Shown in pieces: positions 32,459-45,920 of a DNA stretch of 64,000 nucleotides. Location of the stretch: positions 26,853,967 to 26,917,966 of the forward strand of contig JBANSL010000004.1 of NCBI GenBank assembly GCA_037127255.1. Reading direction: 5' to 3'. Source of the DNA: Persicaria tinctoria. Its lineage: Eukaryota > Streptophyta > Magnoliopsida > Caryophyllales > Polygonaceae. Every line of letters begins with the position of its first letter. Position 1 is the stretch's first letter. The notes below the pieces were generated by a model. It saw nothing but the letters and a program-made list of their open reading frames with translations, was not told the origin of the DNA and did no database searches. Made by a program: the position numbers and the translations under genes.

Positions 32459-35400
32459 ATGGATATTACCCTCCTCTCTCTCCTTTCCTACATAGCCCCC
32501 GCGCTCCTCCTCGTCGGGATCATATCCCGCCTCCGGCGCAAGCCCTTCCCGCCGGGCCCCCGCGGCCTCCCCCTGATCGGCAACATGAACATGATGGACC
32601 AGCTGACCCACCGCGGCCTGGCCCGCCTCGCCCACAAGTACGGCGGCCTCTTCTACATGAAGATGGGCTTCCTCCACATGATCACCGTGTCGAGCCCTGA
32701 GGCCGCCCGCCAAGTCCTCCAGGTGCAGGACAACGTCTTCTCCAACCGCCCGGCCACCATCGCCATCAGCTACCTCACCTACGACCGCGCCGACATGGCT
32801 TTCGCCCACTACGGGCCCTTCTGGCGCCAGATGCGCAAGCTCTGCGTCATGAAGCTCTTCAGCCGCAAGCGCGCCGAGTCCTGGCAGTCTGTCCGGGACG
32901 AGGTCGACCGCATCGTGCGGACCATGTCGGGCTCCGCGGGCTCCCCTGTTAACGTCGGGGAGCACGTGTTCGCCCTCACCAAGAACGTCATCTACCGGGC
33001 CGCGTTCGGGTCCAGCTCCAACGAGGGCCAGGACGAGTTCATCGCCATCCTGCAGGAGTTCTCGAAGCTGTTCGGGGCCTTCAACTGGGCGGACTTCATA
33101 CCCTTTGTTGGCTGGGCCGACCCCAACGGGCTCAACGCCAGGCTGGAGAAGGCCCGACGCTCCCTCGATGGATTTATCGATACCATCATAGATGACCACG
33201 TCGAGAAGAAGAGGAAGGGGATAAAGGGGGCGGAGGATGACATGGTCGATGAGCTCTTGGTGTTTTACGGCGAGGGCGAGGGGAAGGTCACCGACTCCGA
33301 TGATCTACAGTCCGCAATCAAGCTCACCAAGGATAATATCAAGGCCATCATCATGGTAATCTCGATCTCATCCACACTATATATATCTTTAATTAATCGA
33401 TTCTGGTATCTTTTTTAATTAATACTATTTGAGCATATGCCTTCGTCACATAGGTCAAGCACACTGATCCTGCAACACCGGGTGTTTACACCTGTTAAAT
33501 TTGGTATTACATTCAAGTATAAATTCGTATTAAAACAAATTTATATTTCGATTAGCAAAAATATAATCGGTTATTATAAATATATAGTGTAAATATAATT
33601 TATAAACCCAAAATAAATAACTGTAAATATAAAGTTTTAACTTTTATAGGGGATTTAAAATATGATCGGCTAGCAAAAATTATGCTTAGATTTACTATGA
33701 AATAATTTTAAATTTTAAAATACGAATTTCTTTTCTTATAAAGTAGCCTTTTAGACCAAGCAATTTTAGAATTAGATTTCCAGTCGATCGCTGTTATGAT
33801 CATTGTGTGCGTGACTGAAATTAAATATCGGTCGCCGGGTGACAATCTTCCAAGTAAGTTAGATATATTTCATTATCAAAAATATATTTGGTGCAATAAC
33901 TTAATTATTACTTTCCAAACAAGAGATATCCTAGCTAATAATTGATAATATATTTTGATAATATATATGACAACTTACCTTCTAAAAATATTATGTAATT
34001 AATATTTAAATATTTTACACTAAAAATTTGGAATGAGATTGGTGAAGTTCGTTGTCAAAAGAAATAAATTAGATAATAAGATTATGATCGACTTAATTAC
34101 CAAATAATAAGATAATTTCTTTAAAAACTAGATGTTTTGTGGTAAGGATCTTTAAAAACTAGATAAGGTCATAAGGATAAGGATATGTGATATATATTAA
34201 ATGAAAGATCGATCCTTTGAAAATGGATGAGAAAGAAATTGAGTGCATATATACATATGGATGGGAATACCAGATTTTATTTGAATACGTTATTTGATTT
34301 TTATTTCTACCTCCGAAGTTAAAAATTATATAGAATATTAAAATTTTAATTAAATTTTTTTACATTATAATACTTATTATTAATAAATGCATTAATATAA
34401 AAAAATTATTAAAAAAAATATTATTTTATATAATTTTTAAATTTTTAAACTACGTGCATAACTTCAATAATGATTCTTTGTATATTGTTTTTTTACATAA
34501 ATGATTGTGGGTATAATTTCAATAATGATTCTTTGTACTTACATGCCAAAAAAAAATGATTGTTTAATAGTAGAATTTTTCCTAACCAAAAATTAAAAGA
34601 AATCCTGTTGTTTGGGTCTCCCCGGAAAAAAAACAAATACGTAAGCTTTCTATTTACAAATAAGCGTCATTTGACTTTTTAATATGTGAGTTAAAAATTA
34701 TATAAAATATTAATTTTTTAATTAAATTTTTATATAATTCTATATTTATGGGTTATAACTTATAAGTTTAAAATTAATTTTAAAAAATAATAAAAATATT
34801 TATATTTTACATAGTTTCTAGTTTATTTTAAAGGAAAGGAGATGGTAGCAATAATGGAAACATGAAGTTACATAGTGTGGGGTATTTTAAAGGGATAATG
34901 AGCGTGGGATGAAAGTTGTCCTGCGGCTGTGGGTTGGTGAGAGTCCGAGTGGCCGATTAACTATATATATGCACTTGCACCACTTCTCATGGTCATCATC
35001 AAATTTCCTTTTTTTTTAATTTATCCCGTTTATTTCTCCTTTTCCCATTGCTTTTAAGTTTCTGTGATTTTTTTTACACTTGCTGGCCATTAAATTTAAT
35101 GACACCCATTTGACTGACCATTATGAAGATAGAGCAGACAAATCAAATGAGCTGAAATAATTTTCAAATATTTGACCATAATATAAACATTAAATATATA
35201 TATACATAGTTAAGAAATCAAAACTTATAAAGAAGGAGTGAAATGGAGCAAAAGATGGAAAAAATTGACTAAACTAATTAAAATCAGAATTTGTTAGAAA
35301 TCACGTTATTTTATAACTAATCACTTTTACTTTTTATATATTTTTTAATAAAAAAATACGTTACAAGTTCCCTTTTCAACAACTAATAATTATTTTTTGA

Positions 35401-36824
35401 TGAAATTTTGTACTAACTAGACCCAAATATTCTTATCTATTTTTTAATTTACTCATTTATACATAAAACAAAATTGGTGGTTGGTATTATTGGAGTGTAA
35501 ATGATATATTAATCATTTAGATTATGGTTTATTGATAAAAACAAAAATACAGCTACTTCTGTTCTAAAAATCATATCATTCTACTATACATGTATATTTT
35601 TAATGAGTTAAAACTTATTTTCCCTCCGTCTCAAAATTTAAGTTGTTTTAGGATTTTGCGCAAGTTTTAATCAAATACTCGCTCCTCAATCAACATCATC
35701 ATTCCATTAATTTTTTCATAAATTTTATTGTTTTTTAATACCCACTACATGTTTTAAACAATCAAAAGCTTTAAAAAAGTCAATAACACACAAATCAACA
35801 CAAATCGTTAATATCCCCTACCTAAAAAACCTAAAACGACCTAAATTTTGATACAATAATTAAAGACTAAAACGACCTAAATTTCGAGACGGAGAGAGTA
35901 TAAAATATTAAATTTTAATTAAAATTTTTAATCGTTTCATACTTATTAATAATATATATGAAATTATTAGAAAAATTAATATATTATATAATTATATAAT
36001 ATATAAGTTTTATTATTTTTTAAAAAATATAGGTGAATATTAACAGATGTTTTCGGGAGGGAGGGAGGAATATGGTTGATTGATTTTTTTTTCGTTTTCA
36101 TAACCAAGTCTAAACAATACTCAAATCATTAATTTATTATGTGCTTTTCCGGAAAAGAATTTGTGAAAAATACCAATGACCAAATCTCCATGAATGACAG
36201 GATGTGATGTTTGGTGGAACCGAGACAGTGGCATCCGCCATAGAATGGGCCATGTCGGAGCTCATGAAGAGCCCGGACACCATGAAACGGGCCCAGCAAG
36301 AGCTCACTGACGTTATCGGGCTCCACCGTCGCGTGGAGGAGACCGACCTCGACAAGCTCCCCTACTTCCGCTGCGTCATCAAGGAAACCCTCCGGCTGCA
36401 CCCGCCGATCCCCCTCCTCCTCCATGAGACGGCGGAGGAGGCCGTGGTGATGGGCTACCGGGTACCCGCCAAGGCCCGGGTCATGATCAACGCGTGGGCC
36501 ATCGGCCGCGACAAGGACTCATGGGCCGACCCGGACGCTTTCAAGCCCGAGCGATTCCTCAAGGAGGGAGTCCCCGATTTTAGAGGCGGGAACTTCGAGT
36601 TCATCCCGTTCGGGTCGGGCCGGAGGTCGTGCCCGGGGATGCAACTCGGGCTCTACGCGCTCGAGATGGCGGTGGCTAACCTTATCCAGTGCTTCACATG
36701 GGAGCTGCCGGACGGAATGAAGCCCATCGAGTTGAGCATGGACGACTTGTTCGGACTCACTGCCCCTCGGGCGAGTCGACTCATTGCTGTGCCGAGCCCA
36801 AGGCTGGTCGACCCCACCGACTAA
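32459..36824 (+). CDS. F5H: Ferulate/coniferaldehyde 5-hydroxylase, CYP84A family
   Basis: Exons 32459-33355 and 36201-36824 join in phase 0 (ATG|GTAATC ... GACAG|GAT) to give 506 residues, close to the usual 510-520. Visible in order: N-terminal membrane anchor (residues 4-24), PPGP hinge (31-34), I-helix oxygen-binding FGGTET (303-308), the ExxR motif in KETLR (360-364), PERF (415-418) and the heme loop FGSGRRSCPG with the ligand Cys443. The single intron site, just before DVMFGGTET, is the CYP84A position. The enzyme is ER-bound and hydroxylates coniferaldehyde/coniferyl alcohol (and ferulate) at C5, committing the phenylpropanoid pathway to sinapyl units and syringyl lignin. The ATG at 32459 is chosen because MDITLLSLLS starts the anchor; upstream codons lack an ATG. 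Coding GC is high against an AT-rich intron. No lesions seen. Confidence 0.93.
33356..36200 (+). other. Intron 1 of F5H, 2,845 bp
   Basis: It is AT-rich and non-coding, and unusually long for a CYP84A intron. It holds a Stowaway-like MITE (35620-35898) and long runs of A/T; no other gene is visible. Confidence 0.85.
35620..35898. mobile_element. Stowaway-like MITE in the F5H intron
   Basis: The ends are inverted: 'ttccctccgtctcaaaattt' on the left and the complement of 'aaatttcgagacggagagag' on the right, the CTCCCTCCGTCC class of Stowaway/Mariner MITEs. It is ~280 bp, with TA only on the right flank. Confidence 0.7.
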
Positions 36825-37680
36825 GGAGGCCGGGTCGCAATTGCAATTGCTGGTGCCTGGTGGGTTTGAAATTTTGCTTGGCGCTGAAAAAAGAAAAAAG
36901 AAAAAAAAAAAAAGAAAGCAGCGCTCGAAAATAAAAAATTGTGAAATAACAATATCCATTTGGATTTGTTCCCCCTTCTCCCTTTGTGAAGTTTGTGAGA
37001 CCTTCATTTTCACTTATCAATTTTCTACTCTTATTTTAGAAAAACTTGGATCAATTATATATATATATATGCACACTAAATAAAAATTGTGTGAAATTGT
37101 ATATTCTTCGTATGTCTTTTCTGTCCATTGATTTGGAAATTAAACTTGAATGCTTGTCGATACTATTCTCATTGTGTGTATATATGTATAAAAGTTTGTG
37201 TCATCAAATGAAGAAGATCAAACATATTAGATTAAAATGTACTTTTGATTATTTATTGATATTGGATAATTATTCAAAAGTAACTTGTATACACTAAATT
37301 ATTCGATGTGTATTAGGTGAGTGTTGGTATATAAATATATACAAATAATCATGTTGTTAAATACAAATATATAATTAGACTTGTTTTTACATAGAAGTAT
37401 TTACATTGTTATGTATGAATAATCATATAAATAAATAGATATATGAATTAGTTCTGTACAAGTACACCTAAGTGAGTGCACTTTTTAAAAAGTTTAACAT
37501 TTTTTTAAGAAGTTAAAAAGTATATAATATATAATCTATATTTTTATATATACTTTTTTTTTTATTTTTTTATTTCTTATTTATTAGTAATAAGTATGAA
37601 ATTATAAACATTTTTATATAAATTCGTTTATCAACATTTTTATATAAATTCGTTTATTTATCTATATCTTCTTTCTTTCA
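36825..37680. other. 3' flank of F5H
   Basis: It contains the likely 3' UTR with an A-rich tract (36890-36930), then AT-rich DNA with no gene. Confidence 0.5.
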
Positions 37681-37722
37681 GTTATCTATCTATCTATCTA
37701 TCTGCTATTTATCTATCTATCT
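37681..37722. repeat. (TCTA)n microsatellite
   Basis: TATC/TCTA units are repeated about ten times with two interruptions, directly before the SINE remnant. Confidence 0.85.
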
Positions 37723-37744
37723 GTTTCTATATATTGCTTCATTT

Positions 37745-37895
37745 CCTACTAGGTGTCAGGTTACCTTGTGTTTCTTATGCCCTATTGTTCTGGGTCTTCC
37801 GAAAACACTCTCTCGACTAGTTCGGGAAAAGAGTGCATACATCCCGACCCCCTAAACCCTTCTTTAACGCGGAATATACTGGGTTGTTGTTGTTG
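37745..37895 (+). mobile_element. Au-like SINE remnant (5'-truncated)
   Basis: It ends in 'atactgggttgttgttgttg', the 3' end of Au-type plant SINEs, preceded by the related 'gtgcatacatcccgaccccc' block. The tRNA-derived A and B boxes are not visible, so the 5' half is missing. Confidence 0.75.
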
Positions 37896-38791
37896 GTGTC
37901 ATCATAATATCGACTCATATTTACCTAATAAATTCGCTTGTAATCATAATATCAGCACATATTAACTATAAATTCGTTTATCAGAATAATTAACACATAC
38001 CTCCTACTAAAGTCATTTGTCAGCATATATATACGATGGATCATCGTATTTATTTGGAAAAGATATGAAATCAAATGTCTTAATATGCGTATTTTGTCAT
38101 AAAAACATGACAATTGCATGCATTTTGTTGATAAATTCATTTCTCAGTTGTTATGTTTATTTATCAGCACATGTATTTACACTCATGAAGATTGAAAAGA
38201 TATGCCGACAAACCACAACCTAATGATAGATAAGTTCACAAACGATAACACATACCTGACAGTAGTTGGCAAATAGCTGATTTGCAAACATGAAAGATAG
38301 CTGACAAAACTATGAAACAAATGTCAGCTTATATGCTTATTTGCCAAAGCTACCCAACCATGACAAATAGTTGATTTTCAAAACGACAGATACTTGACAA
38401 ACGATGAAACATAATCTAACAAATGATAACAATATCAACATATTCCTTACTGAATATTTAACAAAAATCAACATCATGAGAACTAAAAACAACCAAACAC
38501 TATATTTCATCGTATATAACACAAGAAACCCAGCGAGTATGTTCTAAAAATACATAACCATCGAGGATGTTTACAAAACAACAACTAGACATCGGCCATA
38601 TTTGACATGTTTTTACACAAACACTAAATTTGAAAGCTCCATTTTCATCATGCATGATATTGGGTACCTCTCACTATCAGCATCCATTGCACAGTCCCCC
38701 CCCCCCCCCCCCCCCAAAAAAAATTTCAGCAGCTCCATTCACACTGTCAGCATCCCCTGAAACACTGTCAGCATTAAGTAGAGACTCTGCC
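37896..38791. other. Repeat-rich stretch with no recognised gene
   Basis: Imperfect repeats of 'gacaaatagctgacaaa' and 'tgtcagc' occur at 38250-38420, plus a C18 tract (38697-38714). This could be the end of an unclassified transposon that includes the ORF to the right. Confidence 0.35.
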
Positions 38792-39509
38792 TCATGAATG
38801 TAAGCATCCTCTACCCCCTTCATCAACAATACTTGTTTCCTCCTTGACAGTAATTTCAGCCTCTTTCACCCCATCATTTTTTACTCCTCCTTCATATCGA
38901 GTATCGTCGGCATCTCCACTAACTTTTTTCTTAAGATCAATAACCTCTTCCTCTAAAATTACAATCGTAATTGTAAGCATCTTAAACATGCTCTCCCATC
39001 TCAAACACAACTCCTTCGCCCATTTGGGAATCTTCTCGTTGTCAGCTTTGAAATTTTCTACATCCCCTCGCCAATGTCAGCTCTCTTTTCCCATAATTGT
39101 CAGCTACATTCTCCACTTTGTTAGCTCCCTCATTCTTTTTATCAGCCTTTTTAGAACCATCCCTAATCTTTCTAATAGCAGCCTCTGTCTGTTTCGAGAT
39201 ACCTCTCCTCAAAATGGCACCTGAGAGTGGCTTACTATTCTGCCTCTTTTTGCCCTCCTTAGAAACACCCAAATCAGAAGCTTTTCTTTTCAAACTAGAG
39301 TGCACCAAAGTGACTACAAAAGGAACTTCAAAATCATCAGAATCACGAGAAGGCGAAGTAGCAACACTTGCAGAATCCACACCAGTAGACGCTCCACCCC
39401 TTAGCGTGTAAAAATCCTTCCTAACATGATTCACATTATAATGAGAGCCTTTCCTAGGTTTGGCAAACACAAGCTTGCCCAAATAGTCAAAAACATTATC
39501 GATACCCAT
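38792..39509 (-). pseudogene. Broken ORF of unknown family
   Basis: A 155-codon ORF (39509-39042) starting MGIDNVFDYLGKLVFAKPRK, Lys/Arg/Ser-rich in the middle, ends in GCRKFQS. After a one-base shift the reading continues as NEKIPKWAKELCLRWESMFK and an acidic, coiled-coil-like tail (39010-38792). I do not recognise it. The composition suggests a transposon accessory protein, but that is a guess. Confidence 0.4.
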
Positions 39510-39829
39510 CTAAATAGAACAAACCTTTCTCAGACATTTTAACATGACACAATAACTTTCACGACCCTAATGAAATCTCTCAAATTTTGCAGCATCACAT
39601 GCAAGCGCTATATGATCCAATATCACAATCTCAACGTTTAAATAATAACACCTTCCCAATAATCAAAAGCTTAGTCATGACTAAATTTTTTTGGAGATTC
39701 TTTAAGTTAAGCTTCAAAAATCTTAAGTATATCTGTATAAGAGACCCTGACTTTGCCAAAAAAAAAAACTCTTAAAATGTAACAACCTTGAGAGGAGAAG
39801 GACCATATTGTTGTTTGCAGGAGGATGGT

Positions 39830-42800
39830 TGTAACGGCCCGGGATTATCATTCCCGGGTTACGTTTCGAGGGATGAAACCCCTCGTTAGGATCTTGCGCC
39901 CCGAGTACAGGTTGAAGGTTTGAAATTCTATCCTAACATTTTAAAGTGGGATTTCATACCCAAAATTCGAAGGGATCGTTGGAATTCCCGGGGAAGTCCC
40001 CTGTACCTGTCATAAGTCTAAGCGTGGAAAACCAAAGGTCATTCAAATAGCGGAAGTAAAGCATAATACAAAGGGGTGTCACGGCAGAGCCGGGTCAAAA
40101 TATGATCAACTATTCAAATTCGATCCGTAATTAAATTGGTGAAGTTGGAATCTCAACTCTCTCTTTCCGCCATGTTAGACCCAGCGGTCATGGACTCAAA
40201 TCAGCAACAACAGTAGTAAGCATAACGGATACCTAAAAAATTTGATATGGGGCGGGATCAGATCGATGCCCACTTTAGCTCTGCATCCCAACCCTAAGCA
40301 CACAATTACGCTATACCTAATAAAGATGTTTCTAGATGCATGGCGGAATATTAACACACTAACATGCTCCTAGGATCAAGTGCATAATAATAATAAGGCC
40401 TTATCACAGAATACCAAGTGGTATATCCATCTCCTACCTCCACCCCCTTCCGATAGGGCGGAGACTGGCCAGCTCGTGAATGCATTCATTCATAATCAGG
40501 CGGCACGCATGCCCAACCCGCTCCACAATAAAGCCCGCAGACATCTCATAATATAAGTAAGTTCATGACTCGATTGACTCAGGACGGGACCCGATGAGAC
40601 TAGGTCGTCCTATAACCCTAGCAATGACTCTAGTTACTTCACAGATAACGGCCGTTCTGTTTACATACACATAAAGAAATAGAATGCTCAACGATCGATG
40701 CAACCTAGCATGGTACTACATGGCATGCTGATCATGAATGCAAGCACCTGGTATATCATGCACCTAAAGCAAGGAATAGCTCTATTCAATCTGAGTAAGC
40801 TCCGAACTGACTTACCTGGTTATGCGGAACAGCATAATAGGAAGTCTGGCACACATCAATCATAGCACAAGGTATCGCCTAGATACATATCAGAACACAT
40901 ATATAAGTCTATGTCTAATCATTCAAACACTCAAAGCATACATCATTCAACGAGAATAACAACCATATCACAATCGTCATTTCTTCAAGTTCAACCATTC
41001 ATCACATCATCACATTCCCCAATACCATATCGTTCTCATCATTCCATTCACCCACATTCATATATATTCATAACCATATATTCGCGTATCACATAGCTCA
41101 AGTGCATCATATTCATCATATCTCAACGCATAAGTTAACGATAAATAATCTTAACATTTTATCATGCTATTAGTCCGCACAAATCATGATATTAGACAAT
41201 CATCACACCAATCATGCTAGTTAGTCATTGAGCACATAATTCCCGAGTGAGTCCCAAAATCCGTTTTGAAAACCGAGTTGACTAGTTAGAAATTCCGTCA
41301 TTGGAAAATGTTCATCAATTTCCTTTTTTTTTGAAATCCAAGTCTCCTAATATTATTTTTGTTTTAATCACCATAGTATTATATCTTTAAATCTCAATAA
41401 TAATATTTTATATTCTAAATCTCAATTAATATTATATAATATTTTAAATACCATTTTATAAACTCTTTCATAAAATATTTCCAAATCCCTTAAAAATCCC
41501 AACTATTTTTATTTTATAGAAATCAACCCTTATATTTACAAAATCCCAAACCGAGCCACTCTTTTTCTTAAACCCAAAACCGAAACCATTTCTTTCATAA
41601 AAGCACCCAAAAATGGAGACCCATTTATAAGGAAGTCAAGTTCATTTTTATTGTAAAATAACCCAAATTTAGGCCCACAAAATAAGGCCCAAACCAATCT
41701 CAATCTCTTACATTTCAAATCCGGAGGTTTTGTTTTTAAAAGAGAGTGGACCCCGGTGATGTGGCAATGACATGGCAGGTGGGACCCGTGGCTGAAGAAA
41801 GGGATAGAGAGATGCATTGTTCATCTCCTCTTTCCTGGGTAAATTCGAACGGGGAAAGAAGAAAAAGGAGAGGGGGCTCGCCGGAGGTAACCACCTAGGC
41901 TCACAGATTCGACCCCGACCTTGACCACACGAATCGTTCAAAGACAACCAAGGAGGAAAGAAGAAAGAAATCTCACCGAAGGGGGGAGGGGGTTCGTTGC
42001 TTCGCCGGAGGTTCGTCGGAAATCAATTCGGCTTCGTCGGAGGCGGAATCGGGTTGTTCTCGGCCTGGGAGGGGAGCAATGGGGTTAAAGGTGAATCTTT
42101 ACACCATTTTAGGAAGAAAGGTGGAGGAAGAACTCACCGGGATGTATGGATGGAAAACAGGGGAAAGAGGGGCTCGACGGTGGCTCGGAACAGCGCTCAG
42201 AGGCGAGCTCTGTGCTCGGGTATGCTCGGAAGGTGCCGCTACTGCTCGACGGAGAAAGGGGAGGGAAGGAGAAGCTGCTGCTGCTCGATCTGGCTTGCGA
42301 AACAGGGGGAGGAAGAAGAAGGCGATGGGGTCGTGGTGGCTGCTGTCATCGCTGGCGAAGGCAGAGAGCGGAGTGGTGGTCCGGCGGCTGCGAGAGAACA
42401 GTGAGGGAGGGCCTGGTGGCGTTGATGATGGTGGTCCTCGGACCACGGGAGGGAGAAAGAAAGAAGGGGGAAGTGAGTTGGGGATTTAGGGAGGTGTTTG
42501 GGTGGAGAGGTTTGTGGGGTTGAATCTCAAATTTAGAATGGAGTGGATAAGGATTGTTGAGGTGGGGAAATCATACAATTTTGGTTCGTCAAAGAGAATC
42601 AGAACATGAGAGGTGGGGTGGTGTTTGTTTACTTTGGGAATAATGAGCTGGGTGTTGTTTTGGATGGGGAAGAGACAAATCATGTGGTCTCCGAGAATCA
42701 ATTTCAAAATAGGCTAAATAGCCAGAAGGTAAACCCTGGAACCCGTCTCTGGATCTCGTTCCGACCCAAATTGTCAAATCGAATTAATTTATCTCGTAAA

Positions 42801-43086
42801 TTCTCCATTATATTTCAAAATCTCAAATCAAAGTAGCGAAATTGAAATCCGTCGGAAAAATCAGTTAAAATCATGTAGGAACTCATTTTAAAAGGTTTCA
42901 AATAATCCGAGAATCAATATTGTCATACCAAGTTAGTTTCCAAAAAATTTATTTGAAGTCAGAAATCCGTTCCAGGAGTTTTAAAATCCGATTTAACGAG
43001 TTTTTCCTTTAAATTACGCTTTTAAAATTCATTTTTGTTTTCCTTTTTTTTCAAAAAATTAGGATTTATAAATCCGAGCCTTTACA
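39830..43086 (+). mobile_element. Solo LTR A (3,257 bp), gypsy-like
   Basis: It begins TGTAACGGCCCGG and ends CCGAGCCTTTACA, flanked by a perfect ATGGT duplication (39825-39829 and 43087-43091). No internal domain is present, so it is a solo LTR. Its ends match those of the inverted relative at 50839-54057 (TGTAAAAGCCGA ... GCCGTTACA). ORFs within it (41997-42489, both strands) are GC-rich low-complexity readings, not supported as genes. It lies inside the LTR/internal junction of the element described next. Confidence 0.9.
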
Positions 43087-45130
43087 ATGGTCAAGTATGA
43101 AATAAATTTAAAGTATAAATCAGAATGACTTCCCTGTCTCAGCAAATGATTACAAGACTTCCTCCCGTTGTAGTAAGAGAAAATCAGGATCGAATCCACG
43201 AGGAAGCGCGTCAGCAGTTCTCAGGTAGCAACAGATCTCACAGGCAGAATAGCAGAAAGACAGAAACACAGAAACAAAGAAACAAAGACAAATAAAAGCA
43301 GAAAATAACAAACAAAAGCAATGAACAAAGCAAAACAGGAAATAAAAGCGAAGACAAAGGCTCGTCGATCTCGACCAATAGCTACTCGAGATCGACCACA
43401 GGTAAGTCGACAGAAACTTGAAATCGACAAGAACAGAGAAAACTTCAACTCGACCTAGACAAGTCCTACTCGAGATCGACAAAGGTTGTACCCGATCTCG
43501 ACAAAGCTCTCCTCTATGTCGACAAGAATGCAGAAAATATAAATTCACAGATTTCGAACACAACTCAGAATTTTGACAGAAATAAACTCAATATGCTAAA
43601 AGACTTCCAAAGCCAGGGTTTCAACACCACAACGATAACCATGCAAAGTCACACATAAAGGCATAAAAGATCATGCTTTCCATCAAATAACTTTCGTTAT
43701 TAACAAATAGGCATATAGAGGCTTTCGCATAAACCCTAATTGTTACTAACCCTTTTTCACATAATTAATCCAAGTTGCATTAAGATCACTTTCGCTTCAA
43801 TAACACAAATAAGGATCACCTTCAACTCTCGCAAAAGAATCATGCTCATAGGGATAGAAGATGAATTGCACAAAAAGATCTGACCTTTACCGCATCACCT
43901 CACATAGCCACCGTCGGGCTCACCCCAACCCCAGAAGTAGGTGGACTTCTCACGCCTCATCGCAATTACAGATATTGATTTAAAAGAAATAACTTGCATA
44001 AAACTATATTCAAAAGCCTTTACAATCCTGGCAATCAACTTTCGCAGAAAGCCAAAACCCTAAAAACCTTAGAACTCCTAAACTCTATGTGTAATTGTGT
44101 CTCTGAATTGGAATTGTTTGTGAATTGGAATGAATAAAAAACCAGCCCCTAGGGCCTTATTTATAGTGATCAAACCTCGCTAATCAAGGAAATAATCATC
44201 TATCTATATCTAAATCTATATCTACTTTGCTAAAAGATAAATAAATTGCATAAAGGAAATAAATCAATAAGGAAAAGATAAATCTAATTTAGGTAGGTCT
44301 TCATGTCTTGATAGATCTCCTTCCATGATGATAGAATTGATCAAATTCGGATAGAATCTTCTTCCTTCGGCCCCAAGGAATCCCAGCTCGACTAGGACAG
44401 CTCTCGACGACGTGTTTCTGGAATCGGGTCTACTCGACCTTGACAAAGCCTTGTCGACCTCGAGTAGAACTCATCGTCTTGGCTAACTGGTGCTCGATGT
44501 GGCTCGGTCTTGGCTCCTGACGCTCGTCGACCTCGAGTAAGCGTAGTCGACCTCGAGTAGGCTTGATCCATCGACTAGGTTTTCTCGGGTAGGTGTGCTC
44601 GACAAGCTTGGATCTGGGCTCCGGCGCTCGTCGATCTCGACAAAGGGCCGTCGATCTCGACTAGGGTGTGGCCTTCTCTGGTCAGCTTCTCTCCTCGACT
44701 CCGGGTGTGGTGTCTGGGCTTCGTCGATCTCGGCCAAGGTCTTGTCGAGATCGAGTTGGGTCCGGAAGTCGGGTTGGTCTGCTCCTGGTCGACAAGGCTG
44801 TGCTCGGACATGCTCGTCGAGATCGAGTAAGGCCTACTCGAGATCGAGTAGCCTGGGTTCTCGACTCGATTCGACTGGTTCCGCTGCTTCTTTGACCTTG
44901 GACTTCTGTAGTGGTTTTCCGATCTTTTCCGACTTTCCTTAGAATTGCTGTAAAACGCCTCGAATTCTGCGATTTAAACAGAAACATGTGTAGATTCCAT
45001 AATTTGGCAAATAAACATAAACTACATAGGTTCTTTACTATCTTAGCCCAAATGAATGAAATGTCTGCAGAAATCGATATAAACTTTAGTGTAAAACATG
45101 ACAGATTCAGCTCACAACACATATTCAATA
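43087..45130 (-). mobile_element. LTR related to the one at the left window edge, minus strand
   Basis: Shared blocks, in reverse: 'cttcctcccgttgtagtaag', 'gcgaaag'-rich region (43690-43950), TATA region (44155-44168) and 'catagattctacacat'-like text near 45000. TCGATCTCGAC / CTCGAGATCGAC palindromes cluster at 43360-43510 and 44390-44850. The sequence left of solo LTR A (39800-39824) continues this element ('tgcaggaggatgg'), showing that solo LTR A inserted into it. Confidence 0.65.
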
Positions 45131-45737
45131 ACTAGAAGACTAGTTATGACAAGAAACTCAAGTAAAGAAAAACGAGTAACCAGACCATCAATTTTAAACC
45201 ACATTTCCATCTCTTTATTTATTACAATTTCATGCGATAACATATGATGTACTAATTGAAAATTAAAATGCAATTTTGACTCTTGAAGAAAGACTTAACC
45301 CTAAACAACTATTCTTAAACTGTTGAATATCATAATCTACCAACCCTCACTTGATTATTTAGCATACTTCAGGGTAAGAGTAAAGATTATTCCGTGAATG
45401 AAGCCTCTATTTAGCAGATAAATAATAGCTTATTCCCTATAAACTATAAACATGAAAACATGGATTCACAGATAAAGACCGAGAATCGAAAAAGTAATAG
45501 CTGACAAACACAAAAACTGGAAAATAAAAAGCAAAATACTCACATTGAATTGCATTTTATAGGATGCTAAATCAAAAAAAAAAAGATCCTACAAATGATA
45601 GAAGACAATACAAAGGATTACCCCTATGTTAATGAACAAGCTCATGAAAAACGAAGAAACCCCTAACAGCGGAATACATTCATCGATTCATCCATTGTAA
45701 GAATCAACCAAAGCAGTTTGAATGAGATAAAAAAAAA
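45131..45737. other. Stretch without a recognised gene
   Basis: AT-rich, no coding signal; it looks like LTR or other repeat sequence ('ccctcacttgattatttagc'). Confidence 0.35.
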
Positions 45738-45920
45738 CCGTTGGGGAAAAATCGGGCAGCTAACACTCTATCACGTGTGACTCGGATGGATCAGGCTCCA
45801 TTTACAAATGAGAACTTGTATTATATATTATGTACACATGTACACCTCTCACAAATACAAGACTCACATACACCACTCGGCTCAAGAGACTAACCTCACT
45901 CTTTGGTGGACCACACACTC

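Noticed and set aside
32429..33199. A 256-codon ORF antisense to F5H exon 1
   Set aside because: It mirrors the GC-rich third positions of a clearly coding exon and has no domain.
35100..35600. Possible extra exons of F5H
   Set aside because: The two exons already give a complete 506-residue P450 with an in-phase junction; the stretch is AT-rich without open frames.
38697..38714. The C18 tract as a biological signal
   Set aside because: Homopolymers of this length are also common assembly or sequencing artefacts; noted only as a marker.
41997..42523. Overlapping ORFs of 90-140 codons on both strands
   Set aside because: They lie inside solo LTR A, overlap each other in several frames and lack any domain.
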